64,000 nt of DNA from Echinarachnius parma (GCA_037951105.1 JBAMJV010003302.1:1-64000); one strand, 5' to 3'; counted from the stretch's first letter, positions 1 to 10,443 are shown. Notes: generated from the sequence alone by a model not told the origin. Translations and numbers: made by a program.

Positions 1-437
1 TGCAGCTGCAGTGCATCATAGAAAAGATCACTCTCCTGTTCACTATGTGCAGATGTAGGGGCGTAAACCTGGATGATATTGATGATCCCTTCCTTCATTT
101 TGAATTTCGCTGTGATAATCCTTGATGAGACTGCTTCGTAGCTCACCAAGCATTGCAGTATATGTTGGGAAATCATGATGCCGACTCCCTCCCGGCTAAT
201 GTTATCTGTCCTGCTTGATAGAAGGATTGAGTACTCCCCTTTATTTATAAGCGTCTCTGTGCCAGTCAGGTGTGTCTCACACAAGCCCAGAATATCCAGG
301 CCAAATCTCTTAGCTTCTTCAAGGAGTACATCCCAGTGTCCTATTTTCTTCAGTGTTCTCACATTCCAGGTTCCAATATTCAGCATACCGGGTTTCCTTG
401 TGTTGTAAGAAGACTGTGAGGTGGTTTCTTTAGTCAT
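1..437 (-). CDS. RTE-like LINE endonuclease, N-terminal part, runs off the left edge
   Basis: Reading leftwards from the ATG at 437 gives an uninterrupted 145-residue frame that leaves the window. It starts with a short polar leader, then NIGTWNVRTL at residues 20-29, CETHL with the metal-binding Glu at about residue 54, REGVGIMI at 82-89 and VYAPTS at 124-129. These are the successive strands of the exonuclease-endonuclease-phosphatase (EEP) fold as found in RTE-type LINEs and in proteins annotated craniofacial-development-protein-2-like. In such elements this domain nicks target DNA to prime reverse transcription. The catalytic GDFN and SDH motifs and the RT would lie left of the window. 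The ATG is chosen because the domain begins right after it, although the frame stays open a little upstream. No lesion is seen in the visible part. Confidence 0.8.
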   Translation of the reverse strand, partial: MTKETTSQSSYNTRKPGMLNIGTWNVRTLKKIGHWDVLLEEAKRFGLDILGLCETHLTGTETLINKGEYSILLSSRTDNISREGVGIMISQHILQCLVSYEAVSSRIITAKFKMKEGIINIIQVYAPTSAHSEQESDLFYDALQL

Positions 438-1119
438 GTCAGGTGTTTTATTTGTTCGTGGTCGGTGGTAAGTCTTTTCCTGTATACTTGCGCTGTTTGG
501 TGTTGCCGTTTCTCCTTTTCCGTTGCTCTTCTTCTTCTTCTTCTTTGTGGTGTTCTCTTCTGTCGACGTTCTCTGCTTCGCTGGTTTCTCCGCTGCTCCG
601 TTGTGTACCTGTGGAATTGGCAGCAAATCATCCGGCAGATTCTTCGCACCCCTGCCACTCTGCTGCCAGCAAGCAGCCACCGGGACTCGGGGCCGTAACG
701 GGGGGAAAACTTTCATGATAGATTCTCGTAGGGGTGTGACCTGGATACAAACTGGGCACGCGGCCACTGAATTCCCAGCCGGGTGCAGCTAAGATGTTCC
801 GCTGTAGCAAGGCAGAGGCCACCGCCCTCCACCTTGTGGTTTGTTCGGGTTTTCCTTCCCTACCCAGAGCCCCTGTTGGTTTCTCAGGCCGCAAAGCCCA
901 AGATATCCAGCCAGTACCGCGGGGAGGTAGGGGTTGAGTTACAAGCAGAGAGGCGATTATGGAAAGGTAGACTGATGGGATGCTACCAGTACATACAACA
1001 AGGGGAGGAGAGGCGATAGAAAGAGCAAGCAGAAAGGGATACACATGCGAGGGGACATGCAAGGAGGAAGGGTTATTGTTGGAAAGTAGGCGACCCCAGC
1101 TGGAGTTGCGCATCTGCAT
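438..1119 (-). mobile_element. Probable 5' leader of the RTE-like LINE
   Basis: This stretch lies upstream of the endonuclease ATG on the same strand and is clearly richer in GC than the AT-rich DNA to its right, with the change near 1120. It holds a 163-residue open frame (628-1119) in another phase, rich in Pro, Ser and Leu, with no motif I recognise. I infer a LINE 5' untranslated region, possibly with a remnant ORF1. It could also be unrelated flanking DNA. Confidence 0.35.
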
Positions 1120-2037
1120 GCTTTACTGCATGATTTGCATGTGTTTTGTTGTAATGGTTGCAATGGTTAGAGTATTTAACTGTAATATGACATCCTACAC
1201 AAATGTTGGGTCATCAGCTACACTGTCCAAATTAACTGTACAATTATTCGGTTTCTTTGCCCTTAACATTATATCTTTTCACCGTTTATCAATGTTTCCG
1301 TAAAATAACAAAAATCATATTAGTTTATGAAATCATATTTTATTACAATTACCCACATTCAATGTTAAGAAACGGTGTTCTCGTACTACCTACGACTGTC
1401 CCATGTTTTGTTTTTACAAATCTTTACAGCAATCCTGTTTGTCTAGGCATATCGCTAACAGTACATGTTTTTTGTTTACTACCCAGGTCTGTTAAAAAGC
1501 CTATTCTTTTGTTGTTGACATTGAATACAAATATACAACCACACGATTTGCAGTAATTTGTTACAGGTTCATGAATATTCATGTGCTAGCTTGTGCTTTT
1601 GCAAAACGAACATTTAATATGTTCATAATCTCGTTATTTTGTGAAATATTATCAGAATGCATTTGTAATTTAATTTAGCGAACATTAATCATCAGTGGAC
1701 TCTTGTGAACCATTTTGGGTGGAAATTAATTAAGGCGATATTGTTTTAACGTCTGTGTCTAATTAGTAACCACTAACAAACATACATCGTGTTGTAACCT
1801 GCTTATAAGCTAAACGTGAACAAGGGCCGATGGTTAGGAATGATAGGTATAGGCTTAGGGCAAAGTATGTATAGGTTATGTCATAGGTTATTAGGACTAG
1901 GAGGATAGGACTATACACACATGCACTCGCAGGAAATGGGTGTTCAACTGTTAACCATTTTTGAGGAATCTTTATTCTTTACACTTAACTCAAAGGTGCA
2001 ATGTTGCACCACACTGGTGCAACTGTGCACCTTTAAC
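1120..2037. other. AT-rich stretch without recognisable gene
   Basis: Only short, composition-driven frames are present. A TAGG/ATAGG-rich low-complexity patch lies at about 1828-1910. From about 1990 the words AGGTGCA and TGCACCTT begin, leading into the repeats to the right. Confidence 0.5.
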
Positions 2038-2098
2038 TTATATTTACACTTACACTTACATTAACACTTACACTTAAATTTACACTTACACTTATATC
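2038..2098 (+). repeat. TTACAC hexanucleotide microsatellite
   Basis: About ten units of TTACAC with substitutions, for example TTAACAC and TTAAAT, read directly from the sequence. Confidence 0.85.
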
Positions 2099-2126
2099 TA
2101 CGTATCTATTGTTAGGTGCAATTATG

Positions 2127-3088
2127 GGGTGCGCTTCGTTATTCCGAAGGTTCGTTATTCCGAAGGTTCTTTATTCCAAACACGCAAATTTCGTATACCT
2201 GAGGGTTCGTTAATCCTAAAATGAAATAGGGTTCGTTAATCCGAACATTTGTTGCATTATTCCGAAGGTTCGTAATTCCGAAGGATCGTTATTCCGAAGG
2301 TTCGTTATTCCGAAGGTTCACTATTCCTAAAATGAAATCGGGTTCGTTATTCCGAAGGTCCGTTATTCCGAGGTTTCGTTATTCCGAAGGTTCGCTATTC
2401 CTAAAATGAAATCGGGTTCGTTAATCCGATAATGAATTCGGCTTTGTTATAATTACAATTTCAGATTGGCGTAGCCAGTGGAAAGAAGGAAGGGATGGGG
2501 AGGGGGGGGGGGGGGGCTTGCTCAATACAGGCTCTGTATTCAATTAAGAGAAAATACAACTATACTTTTAGATTAGCATAGCCACGTGGGATAGATGATG
2601 GGGGGGGGGGGGGCTTGCTTAATCAAATAAAAAGATAAAACAAACTTAAATGTTTGATTGGTCTTGCCAGGGTAGGGAAAGGGAGAGGGGCATGCTTAAT
2701 GCAGGCTCCAAGTTATATAAACAAAAAGAAAAACAAATTATAGTATTATAACAAACCCGATTTCATTTTAGTATTATAACTAACCCGATTTCATTTTCGG
2801 ATTAACGAACCCTATTTTATTTTCGGACTAATGAACCTTCGGAATAACGAGCCTTCGGAATAACGAACCTTCAGAATAACGAACCCGATTTTATTTTCGG
2901 ATAAACGAACCTTCGGAATAACGAACCCGATTTCATTTTAGGAATAGCGAACCTTCGGAATAACGAACCCTCGGAATAACGAACCTTCGGAATAACAAAC
3001 CTTCGGAATAACGAACCTTCGGAATAACGAACCTTCGGAATAACTGAACCTTCGGAATAACGAACCTTCGGAATAACGGACTGTAACC
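2127..3088 (+). mobile_element. Non-autonomous element made of TTCCGAAGG words, copy 1
   Basis: The left part carries repeats of the 16-mer GTTATTCCGAAGGTTC, interspersed with the phrase CTAAAATGAAATCGGGTTCG. The right part carries the same words in reverse complement. A core of about 330 bp with two poly-G runs and a (GTA)GCCA-containing duplicated phrase separates them. The ends read GGGTGCG on the left and CTGTAACC on the right. The 8 bases CAATTATG flank both sides (2119-2126 and 3089-3096), a clear 8-bp TSD as made by hAT-type and some other DNA transposases. No coding capacity is credible: the frames at 2871-3291 are just the repeat translated. Confidence 0.85.
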
Positions 3089-3096
3089 CAATTATG

Positions 3097-3364
3097 CACC
3101 TTTTCCGAAATATACAGTATTGCACCCTCAAGGTGCAAACGGTGAAGGATTAAATCTGACTTTACCAAAAGGTAAACTTTTGCACTTATATAGGTGCTCC
3201 CAGTGTGACAACGGCTTGAACCTATAAAGGTGTAAGATTGCCCATTTTTTCTTAGTGTGTACATACCAAAACATAATTTATCCAAGCACACAAACCAGCA
3301 TATAAGGTTTATTTATTAATTTTTTTGTTTAATGTATTTTATACTGCAGGGTAACCCTGTTTTT
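3097..3364. other. GGTGCA-word DNA, no gene
   Basis: AGGTGCA and TGCACC words recur here (about 3096, 3120, 3135, 3180, 3192) and also at 1990-2118. This suggests the TTCCGAAGG element landed inside an older GGTGCA-word repeat. Confidence 0.4.
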
Positions 3365-4620
3365 AGCTCATCCGGCCCGAAGGGCCCGATGAGCTTATGC
3401 CATGGCGTGGCGTCCGTCGTCCGTCCATCCTTCCGTCCGTCCTTCCGTCCTTCCGTCCATCCGTCCGTCCTTCCGTCCGTCCACAGTTTTCAAAATGCTT
3501 CTTCTTCGTTATTTTTCAACCGATTTTGATTCTGATTGTTTCATAAGATAGGGCTAGGAGGGGGATTTAAAACTTCTACACAGAATCGTGAAATTCATTA
3601 TCTATGGTAATTTTATGCAAATTTATTCGAAATCACAAAAAATGCTTCTTCTCCTTCATTTCTCGACCGATTTTGATTTGGTTTGCTTTATCTGGTAGAG
3701 CTAACTTTGGTACACTAAAATTCTACACAGAATTTTGAAATTTTTCTCCATTAATTAATTATGGTAATTTATGCAAATTTATTCCAAAAATAACAAAAAT
3801 TGTTTCTTCTCCCTCATTTCTTGACCGATTTTCATTCTGTTTGGTTTTTCTAATAGGGCTAGGTTTCTTAAGATAGGGCTAGGAGGGGGATTTAAAACTT
3901 CTACACAGAATCATGAAATTCATTATCTATGGTAATTTATGCAAATTTATTTGAAATCACAAAAAATACTTCTTCTCCTTCATTTCTCGACCGATTTTGA
4001 TTTGGTTTGCTTTATCTGGTAGAGCTAAATGTGGTACACTAAACTTCTAAACAGAATTTTGAGATTTTGCTCCATTGATTAATTATGGTAATTTATGCAA
4101 ATGTATTCAAAAAATAATAAAAATTGCTGCTCCCTCATTTGTTTACCGATTTTCATTGTTTGTTTTGTCTGATAGGGCTAATTGGGGGCTTCAAAATTTG
4201 TACACAGAATTCCAAAATTCATTAATTATGCAAATTTATGCAACAAATTTATGCAAATTTATTCAAAATCACAAAAAATACCTCTTCTTCATTTGTCAAC
4301 TGATTTTTTTTTCGCGCATGCGAGATAACGCGGTTGGAAGCCGCACGAGAGCATAAATACGATTGTTTTACATTATTTCATATCACTTGACAAAGTATTG
4401 CAGCGGCATACGAAACGTCGTGATCTTTTAGATTCAATGTTGACCATACATTGCGAGACAAACGAATATCACTAGCGATATTATTTTCGATACTATATCC
4501 GCAATGAGTAATATATTTACCATGATTTTTATTTCGTTTGCTTTATCTGGTAGAACTAAGTTTGGTACGCTATTTATGATGCTAATTTATACATTTGTAT
4601 TCAAAAATGTTGTTTTTAAA
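3365..4620 (+). mobile_element. Hairpin-tipped tandem-array element, copy 1
   Basis: It opens with a 31-bp imperfect hairpin at 3365-3395 (AGCTCATCCGGCCC against GGGCCCGATGAGCT). A CCGTCCGT microsatellite follows to about 3480. Then come about six copies of a unit of roughly 180 bp containing TTCTACACAGAAT, CGACCGATTTTGAT and TATGGTAATTTATGCAAAT. Related copies lie at about 34000-34990 and 59319-60369. The third copy shows that the family ends with a CCGGATGAGC phrase that is the inverse of the start. Here the array is broken at about 4303-4528 by unrelated DNA. No protein is encoded. Confidence 0.75.
4303..4528. mobile_element. Insertion within the array, possibly Penelope-like 3' sequence
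   Basis: The array unit stops, about 225 bp of different composition follow, and the array phrase TTTGCTTTATCTGGTAGA resumes. The insert contains GCGGCATACGAAACGTCGTG, which resembles the GAAACGTCG phrase near ends of Penelope-like retroelements. There is no RT, so the identification is weak. Confidence 0.3.
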
Positions 4621-5850
4621 ACATGACAGTTATGTTCAGGGGCGTAGACAACGGGGGGGGGGGGGGGGGGATGAGGGGGATGCATCGGTTTGGCATCGGA
4701 CCTATGGACAACTACATTTCTAACGTAGGGGTGTTTATGTTATATATCGCGGAAAACGCAAACATATTAAAAAAATTGTCCACAAATCGAGGGTCTTTGA
4801 CGTAATTTAATAAATTTGTAATCATAGAAATAATATCTAAAACTATATTTCAAAGATTCGATGTAAAATAATGTAAAAAACAACCCCGAAATAAAGTAAA
4901 ATTTATTACCTAATGTCCAAGAGGTTATGGTACATTCCGGACCAACATTTGTAAACAGCATGATTTTGACTGAATATTATGGAGTCAAACTCGGTATTTT
5001 TTTAAGTTTGTGGATATTTTGTAGGACTAAGACATCAGGGTACGTATTAGAATTGTAATCAAACTATTTTCCAATGTCTGAACATCACAAATAATCTGAT
5101 TTTAGGGGCTAAAACTCGATAATAGTTTCGGTTTGACGTGATCACCGTCTCGAAAAGCCCAGTCCCGTACGTACATTATTGTGTCGGTAAACTCCACTGT
5201 CTTCCGAATGTGAATTTGTCGGCTATTTCTTCTTCTTCTTTCAATAAAGTGTAGCTTTCTACTTGAATATTATTACTTGAATATTTAGTGGATAATAAAG
5301 AAATGCTTAGGGTTGGAATATTTATTTTCTTGTCCCTGATACTAATTTTTTAATGGGGGACTTTTTTTTGGGGGGGGGGGGGGGGTGGGGGGATATGTGG
5401 AGGACAAATCAAAGCAACATTTGCAAAAATGCAATTAATAAGAAAAGAATTATGAAGTGAAACAAGAACAAGTAAATATGCAACAGTGAATAAGAAAACA
5501 AACAAAAGAAACAAAGTGAATCAAGGAGAACATTGACACAATCCTTGTAATTATTAAACATTAAAATAGGTCATAAAAAGGTCATACAAAGATGACGAAA
5601 ACATGTATAAAGAAAATTGTTGCATTAATTATTTGACGGTGTTATATTATATAAGATGTCTGTTTGTGTGGGTTTCTTCTTTGTGTGTGTGTGTGTATTC
5701 ATGTGTCACTGCAAATAAATAAGTATATGAAATTTATATAGTCAATCAACTAATTATTTTATAATGGTTATTGTCACTGTAAATATACCTGTCATTATAT
5801 GCAAATTTTAGAAAACAAATTGAAGGTTTGTTTTCAACAATGATCATTGG
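4621..5850. other. No gene; simple repeats only
   Basis: Poly-G runs of about 16 bases lie near 4656 and 5371, the first after the phrase GGGGCGTAGACAACG. A GT repeat lies at about 5679-5696. No frame with protein-like composition was seen. Confidence 0.5.
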
Positions 5851-6243
5851 TTATTATTGGTTATTATTTTCAGATTATTATGTACTGTTTAAATAACAAG
5901 TGTCACTTTATTTTTCAGGTCAGTTTTCTTAGCCAGATTATGAAACAACCAGTTATCATCAGACTAAGCCAGATGTAGTCTGATCAATGCTCTTCGACCA
6001 CAATGATCCAGACACAGCATTAACAATTAACACAGCATTAACAATTAACTATTATTGGTTATTATTTTTAGAATATTATGTACTGTTATATAACAAGTGT
6101 TGCTTTATCTTTCAGGTCAGTTTTGTTAGCCCAGTTATGAAACAACCAGTTATCATCAGACTGAGCCAGATGTAGTCTGACCAATGTTGTCCAGCCATAA
6201 TGAGCCAGACACAGCATAAACAATAAACTATTGCCAGATGCAG
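5851..6243 (+). repeat. Two-copy tandem repeat upstream of the Helentron frame
   Basis: Two units of about 195 bp, near 5851-6047 and 6048-6243, share TTATTATTGGTTATTATTTT, ATGTACTG, TTTCAGGTCAGTTTT and GAAACAACCAGTTATCATCA. They end about 100 bp before the first Helentron ATG. Position suggests a 5' leader or promoter of the element. That is inference. Confidence 0.7.
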
Positions 6244-6346
6244 CGAGATGTAGTACATGTATGAACACGGATCTATCGTCAGACTATCAGAATGCACACA
6301 TACATGTACATAATGTTACCTTCTACTCTTGACATATGAAACAAAA

Positions 6347-6499
6347 ATGCCTCGTGTGTCGAAGAAATCACAAGCTCTTCGTGCCCGTCATAGAGAGTGT
6401 CGACAAGCAGAAGTCAGAAATGAAGGCCAAGCAGTCGACCCTACTTACTCTCAACAGAAAACCATGACAGATATCACAGTTTCTAATAGAAAAAAGTAG
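6347..6499 (+). pseudogene. Helentron N-terminal leader, 50 codons
   Basis: ATG at 6347 in the context AAAAATGCC opens a basic frame beginning MPRVSKKSQALRAR and ending at TAG 6497-6499. The following C76-like domain is in a different phase, so a frameshift separates them. Short Arg/Lys-rich leaders like this are usual at the start of Helentron polyproteins and could act as nuclear targeting or DNA-binding segments (inference). Confidence 0.6.
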
Positions 6500-6539
6500 T
6501 TGTGTCATTTCCAAACTAATATGTGGCACAATACACCAG

Positions 6540-7370
6540 GGAAATCCAAAGTACTCTGTAGATTCTGCAGGCCGACAGTGTTCATGCAATGCCCTTGTGA
6601 TGCTCGCCTTCCAACAAACTCACCATGTAATTACATCACATGATATTAGCAACATTTTGGATGAAGGTGACAGGCTCTACCAGTCAGTAAAACAAACAAT
6701 GCAGTCAACATGAGAGCTACCACAAAATGGATACCTTTCTACAGATGACCTTCCAGATAGATTCTCAATTGCATTGCTAAACTACAAAGTTGCCCGAAGT
6801 CACTCTATTTATGGAAAAATCAATGCATCTACTGGAGCCTTTGAGCTTTTAGACATTATAGTGCAACAAGCTCTCACTTTTTCCTGTACTAACATCCTAG
6901 TTCTTGGAGACTACATGATAGCCCTATTCAATGACAGTGTCAGGAACATGTATGGACTGTTTGACAGTAATTCTAGGAACCAAAAAGGCCTAGCTGCCCC
7001 AAATGGACATGCAATACTAGCATACTTCTCTGATATTGACAACCTAGTGACGTATTTGTATTTGTTAGCAGATAGCTTAAACCTTGCATCGTCAACCCTG
7101 ATAGAAATTTGTCCTATTAAGATTGACTGTTTTATGGTAAATACAAGAGCAGTATCTGAAACCTCACAAACTGACTCACAAAGTATCATTGACATGAAGG
7201 GATTTGAAAATTTGACAAGGTACATGGAAACCCAGAAGCAATATTCTGTGACAAAGAAAAAACAAGCTAAGAAACAAGACCGTACCCTGTACTGGATGCA
7301 ATACAAGGCACAAAAACGACAACAAGAAAACTTCAGGCTGAAAGAGAGACAAAAAACAAAAGAAGAAAAA
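6540..7370 (+). pseudogene. Peptidase C76-like (herpesvirus UL36-type deubiquitinase fold) domain of the Helentron
   Basis: In one phase, with a TGA at 6711-6713, the translation shows DSAGRQCSCNALVMLAF (6561-6611), matching the Cys-box of the C76 family in which Gln-Cys forms the oxyanion hole and nucleophile. Then come ILDEGDRLYQ, LLNYKV, NILVLGDYMIALF and MYGLFDSNSRNQKG (from about 6948). Family members have Asp-x-His in the last box. Here codon 6969-6971 is AAT (Asn) where CAT (His) is expected. C76-type ubiquitin-specific proteases occur in herpes tegument proteins and at the N-termini of Helitron-like polyproteins. The probable role would be to remove ubiquitin from element or host proteins. 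The domain is broken by the stop and probably lacks the catalytic His. Confidence 0.65.
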
Positions 7371-8738
7371 CAGACTCAAAGGAAAGATAAACAGTTCAGA
7401 CAAAAAGAGCAACACAGAGAAAGATGTTCCAAACAAACTCAAAGGAAAGATGAACAATTTAGACAAAAATTGCAACAGAGAGAAAAATGTGCAAAAGAGA
7501 CTCAAAGGAAAGATGAACAATTCAAACAAAAAGAGCAACACAGAGAAAGATGTGCAAAACAGACTCAAAGGAAAGATGAACAATTCAAACAAAAAGAGCA
7601 ACACAGAGAAAGATGTGCAAAACAGACTCAAAGAAAAGATGAACAATTTAGACAAAAAGTGCAACAGAGAGAAAGATGTGCAAAAGAGACTCAAAGGAAA
7701 AATGAACAATTCAGACAAAAAGAGCAACAGAGAGAAAGATGTGCAAAACAGACTCAAAGGAAATAATGAACAATTCAAACAAAAAGTGCAACAGAGAGAA
7801 AGGTGTGCAAAACAGACTCAAAGGAAAGATGAACCATTCAAACAAAAAGTGCAACAGAAAGAAAGATGTGCAAAAGAGACTCAAAGGAAAGATAAACAAT
7901 TCAGACAAAAAGAGCAACAGAGAGAAAGGTGTGCAAAACAGACTCAAAGGAAAGATGAACCATTCAAACAAAAAGTGCAACAGAAAGAAAGATGTGCAAA
8001 AGAGACTCAAAGGAAAGATAAACAATTCAAACAAAAAGAGCAACACAGAGAAAGATGTGCAAAAGAGACTCAAATGAAAGATGAACAATTTAGACAAAAA
8101 ATGCAACAGAGAGAAAGATGTGCAAAAGAGACTCAAAGGAAAGATGAACAATTTAAACAAAAAGAGCAACACAGAGAAAGATGTGCAAAACAGACTCAAA
8201 GAAAAGATGAACAATTTAGACAAAAAGTGCAACAGAGAGAAAGATGTGCAAAAGAGACTCAAAGGAAAAATGAACAATTCAGACAAAAAGAGCAACAGAG
8301 AGAAAGATGTGCAAAACAGACTCCAAGGAAAGATGAACAATTCAAACAAAAAGTGCAACAGAAAGAAAGATGTGCAAAACAGACTCAAAGGAAAGATAAA
8401 CAATTTAGACAAAAAGTGCAACAGAGAGAAAGATGTGCAAAAGGGACTCAAAGGAAAAATGAACAATTCAGACAAAAAGTGCAACAGAGAGAAAGATGTG
8501 CAAAACAGACTCAAAGGAAAAATGAACAATTCAAATAAAAAGTGCAACAGAAAGAAAGATGTCCAAAAGAGACTCAAAGGAAAGATAAACAATTCAGACG
8601 AAAAGAACAACAGAGAGAAAGATGTGCAAAAGAGACTCAAATGAAAGATAAACAATTCAGACGAAAAGAGCAACAGAGAGAAAGATGTGCAAAAGAGACT
8701 CAAAGGAAAGATGAACAATTCAAACAAAAAGTGCAACA
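7371..8738 (+). repeat. 63-bp coding tandem repeat, about 22 copies, within the Helentron frame
   Basis: Each unit encodes 21 residues of the pattern QRKDEQFRQK followed by a variable residue, QQ or QH, then RERCAK and E or Q, T. Units differ by a few alternates (R/K, E/V, D/N) that recur in blocks, a sign of unequal exchange. The highly charged heptad-like pattern predicts a long helical coiled-coil, each turn carrying one Cys. A one-base change of length at about 7764 shifts the phase, and a CAA to TAA change stops it at 8536. Reading resumes in the same phase at 8542. The long minus-strand frames here are antisense shadows. Confidence 0.9.
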
Positions 8739-9030
8739 GAAAGAAAGAGAAAGGGAACTGAAACAGAGAATGAGAAAAGATGATCAGTTTAACCAAAAAG
8801 AGTCCATTAGAGGCAGAGATGCAAAAAAAAGGAAAAGAGCAGATGAAAGAGCGGATCAGCAAAAATAAAAAAAGGCTGGATGAGTCTTTCCTCGAAGCAG
8901 AAAGGATTGCCAATGCTGCAGCTACATCAAAAAGAAGGCTTGATCCAGGCAGAAGACTAAAACAACAACGTAAAAAAATGACTAAAAAAAAAAGGGTCCA
9001 CATACAGACAATGCAAACTCAATTTCCACC
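8739..9030 (+). pseudogene. Helentron basic linker after the repeat
   Basis: The repeat grades into KERERELKQRMRKDDQF and then, after a phase change near 8860, into DESFLEAERIANAAATSKRR and a Lys/Arg-rich tail ending at about 8998. The pattern resembles the segment that normally joins the coiled region to the DUF6570 domain. No enzyme motif was seen. A further frameshift lies between about 8998 and 9050. Confidence 0.6.
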
Positions 9031-9049
9031 AATCTCTTGCCTATGGTCC

Positions 9050-9535
9050 CATATATATTTGTACATCATGCCATCAGACCTGGTTTCATCATTCTGTAGT
9101 GGCAGTTGAAAAATGTGTAGTACCTTCTCATGATTTGCTAGCCAGATGCCAGACACAGTTAAAATCTGTTGATGACAGGGAGTGGATATGCAGGACCTGT
9201 CTTCATGCTATCCGCAAAAACAAAGTTCCTTCCCTATCAGTCACTAACAAGTGTCAGTTTCCCTCAAAACCAAAAGAACTTGACCTCTATCAGTTGGAAG
9301 AACGACTTCTGTCACCCATAATCCCATTTATGCAGATACGAGAACTGCCAAGAGGAAGACAACTGTCTATCAGGGGGAATGTTGTAAATGTTCCAGTAGA
9401 TGTAGCACCTACAGTGACTGCTCTCCCACGACCATTAACACAGTCAAACACATTACCAGTAAAGCTTAAACGGAAGATGTCATACACCTCAGCAGCCTTC
9501 ACTGAGAATGTACGGCCACAAAAAAGTTCTTGATG
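9050..9535 (+). pseudogene. Helentron DUF6570 domain
   Basis: The translation reads YICTSCHQTWF with Cys pair C-x-x-C at 9060-9071, a second pair in WICRTCLHAIRK, then KNKVPSLSVTNK, LYQLEERLLSPIIPFMQIRE and LPRGRQLSIRGNVVNVPVDV. This is the DUF6570 signature that precedes Rep in Helitron/Helentron proteins. The paired cysteines suggest zinc binding and the domain is thought to assist DNA handling, though its role is not established. The conserved NVRP phrase at the end sits exactly where the phase changes (about 9515-9525) and the next fragment continues with KVLDGLQWLM. Confidence 0.85.
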
Positions 9536-10443
9536 GGCTTCAGTGGTTAATGGTGAATGGCCCTGTCTTTCAAAAAGCACAAATACATATTGATGAAAAA
9601 TGGCTTGCTTCTATGACACAAATCCCCAGACACAATGAGAGTGAAGAGTTTCAAGAGTTTGTTGCTCAAGACAAAGTACAAGAGCCAAATTTCAATCAAA
9701 CTGATATGCAACATGAACAGATTCTTGCAAGTGACCAAGAAGATGCTGCTGGGTCTAATTCAGATCATTTCAGTGAAATAGATGAAAACGACAGAGTTCC
9801 TGGAAATATGGATACCATGCTTGATGATGCCGAATACGATTCCAATCAAGTTCTTGAGATTGCCCCTGGTGAAGGCCAACAACCATTAGCTCTCTTTCAA
9901 GATGAAGATGCAGAGTATTTGGCATTTCCAACCATTTTTTGTGGACAGACAAGAGCACAACAAGATGAGAGAGAGTCATCTGTACATTACAGTAACATAT
10001 GCAAGTCTGAATTGCGTCATGTTGATCGTCGTGTTGCTCATTCTGTCCCAAATTTATTCTTCAAACTCAAAAAACTTCAATTGCAGCAAGTTGCAAATAA
10101 AGTTAACCTTGCAGTCAGAAGGTGCAAAACAAAAGGGAAGAAACTGACAGCGGGACAAATCTTGAATGAAAACGTACGAGACACAATGGTCAATCTAGAT
10201 GAGGGTTACCATATATTTAAAACACTTCGCAATTCACCTCCTTACCTGGAAAGGAGAAACAAAGATCTGATGGCCATGATTCGCCAACTTGGATGCCCAA
10301 CTTGGTTTGTCTCGCTTTCTGCTGCTGATACTCGTTGGATAGACCTGTTGTGTATCCTTGGGAAGCTCATTGATCATAAAGTCTACTCTGACAGTGAATT
10401 GGAAGAAATGGACTGGGAGACTAACACATCAATAGTGACCTGA
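9508..10443 (+). pseudogene. Helentron Rep nuclease, N-terminal part
   Basis: The fragment begins with KVLDGLQWLMVNGPVF, passes through an acidic spacer rich in Asp/Glu and reaches LAFPTIFCGQ, the usual entry to Rep. Rep motif I is seen as PTWFVSLSAADTRW near 10297-10338. The frame ends with DWETNTSIVT and a TGA at 10441-10443. Compared with typical Helitron Rep proteins, the roughly 30 residues that normally separate this point from the HUH motif (the PVxxARxFxxR-like segment) appear to be missing, suggesting a small deletion as well as a phase change. Confidence 0.85.

Noticed and set aside
2871..3291. Frames of 86 and 117 codons with repeated SEGSLFRRF and PKVRYSEG
   Set aside because: Translation of the TTCCGAAGG word array; the codons simply follow the DNA repeat.
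4330..4450. Hammerhead ribozyme core near GAAACGTC
   Set aside because: The CUGAUGA-type half of the core is not present at a suitable distance.
6561..7370. Reading the C76-like region as an integrated herpesvirus gene
   Set aside because: It is continuous with Helentron domains on the same strand and no other viral gene is present; such domains are known in Helitron-like polyproteins.
7176..9003. Long minus-strand frames of 200 and 430 codons, Phe/Leu/Ser-rich, looking like membrane proteins
   Set aside because: They are the exact antisense of the 63-bp coding repeat; the plus strand continues real domains on both sides.
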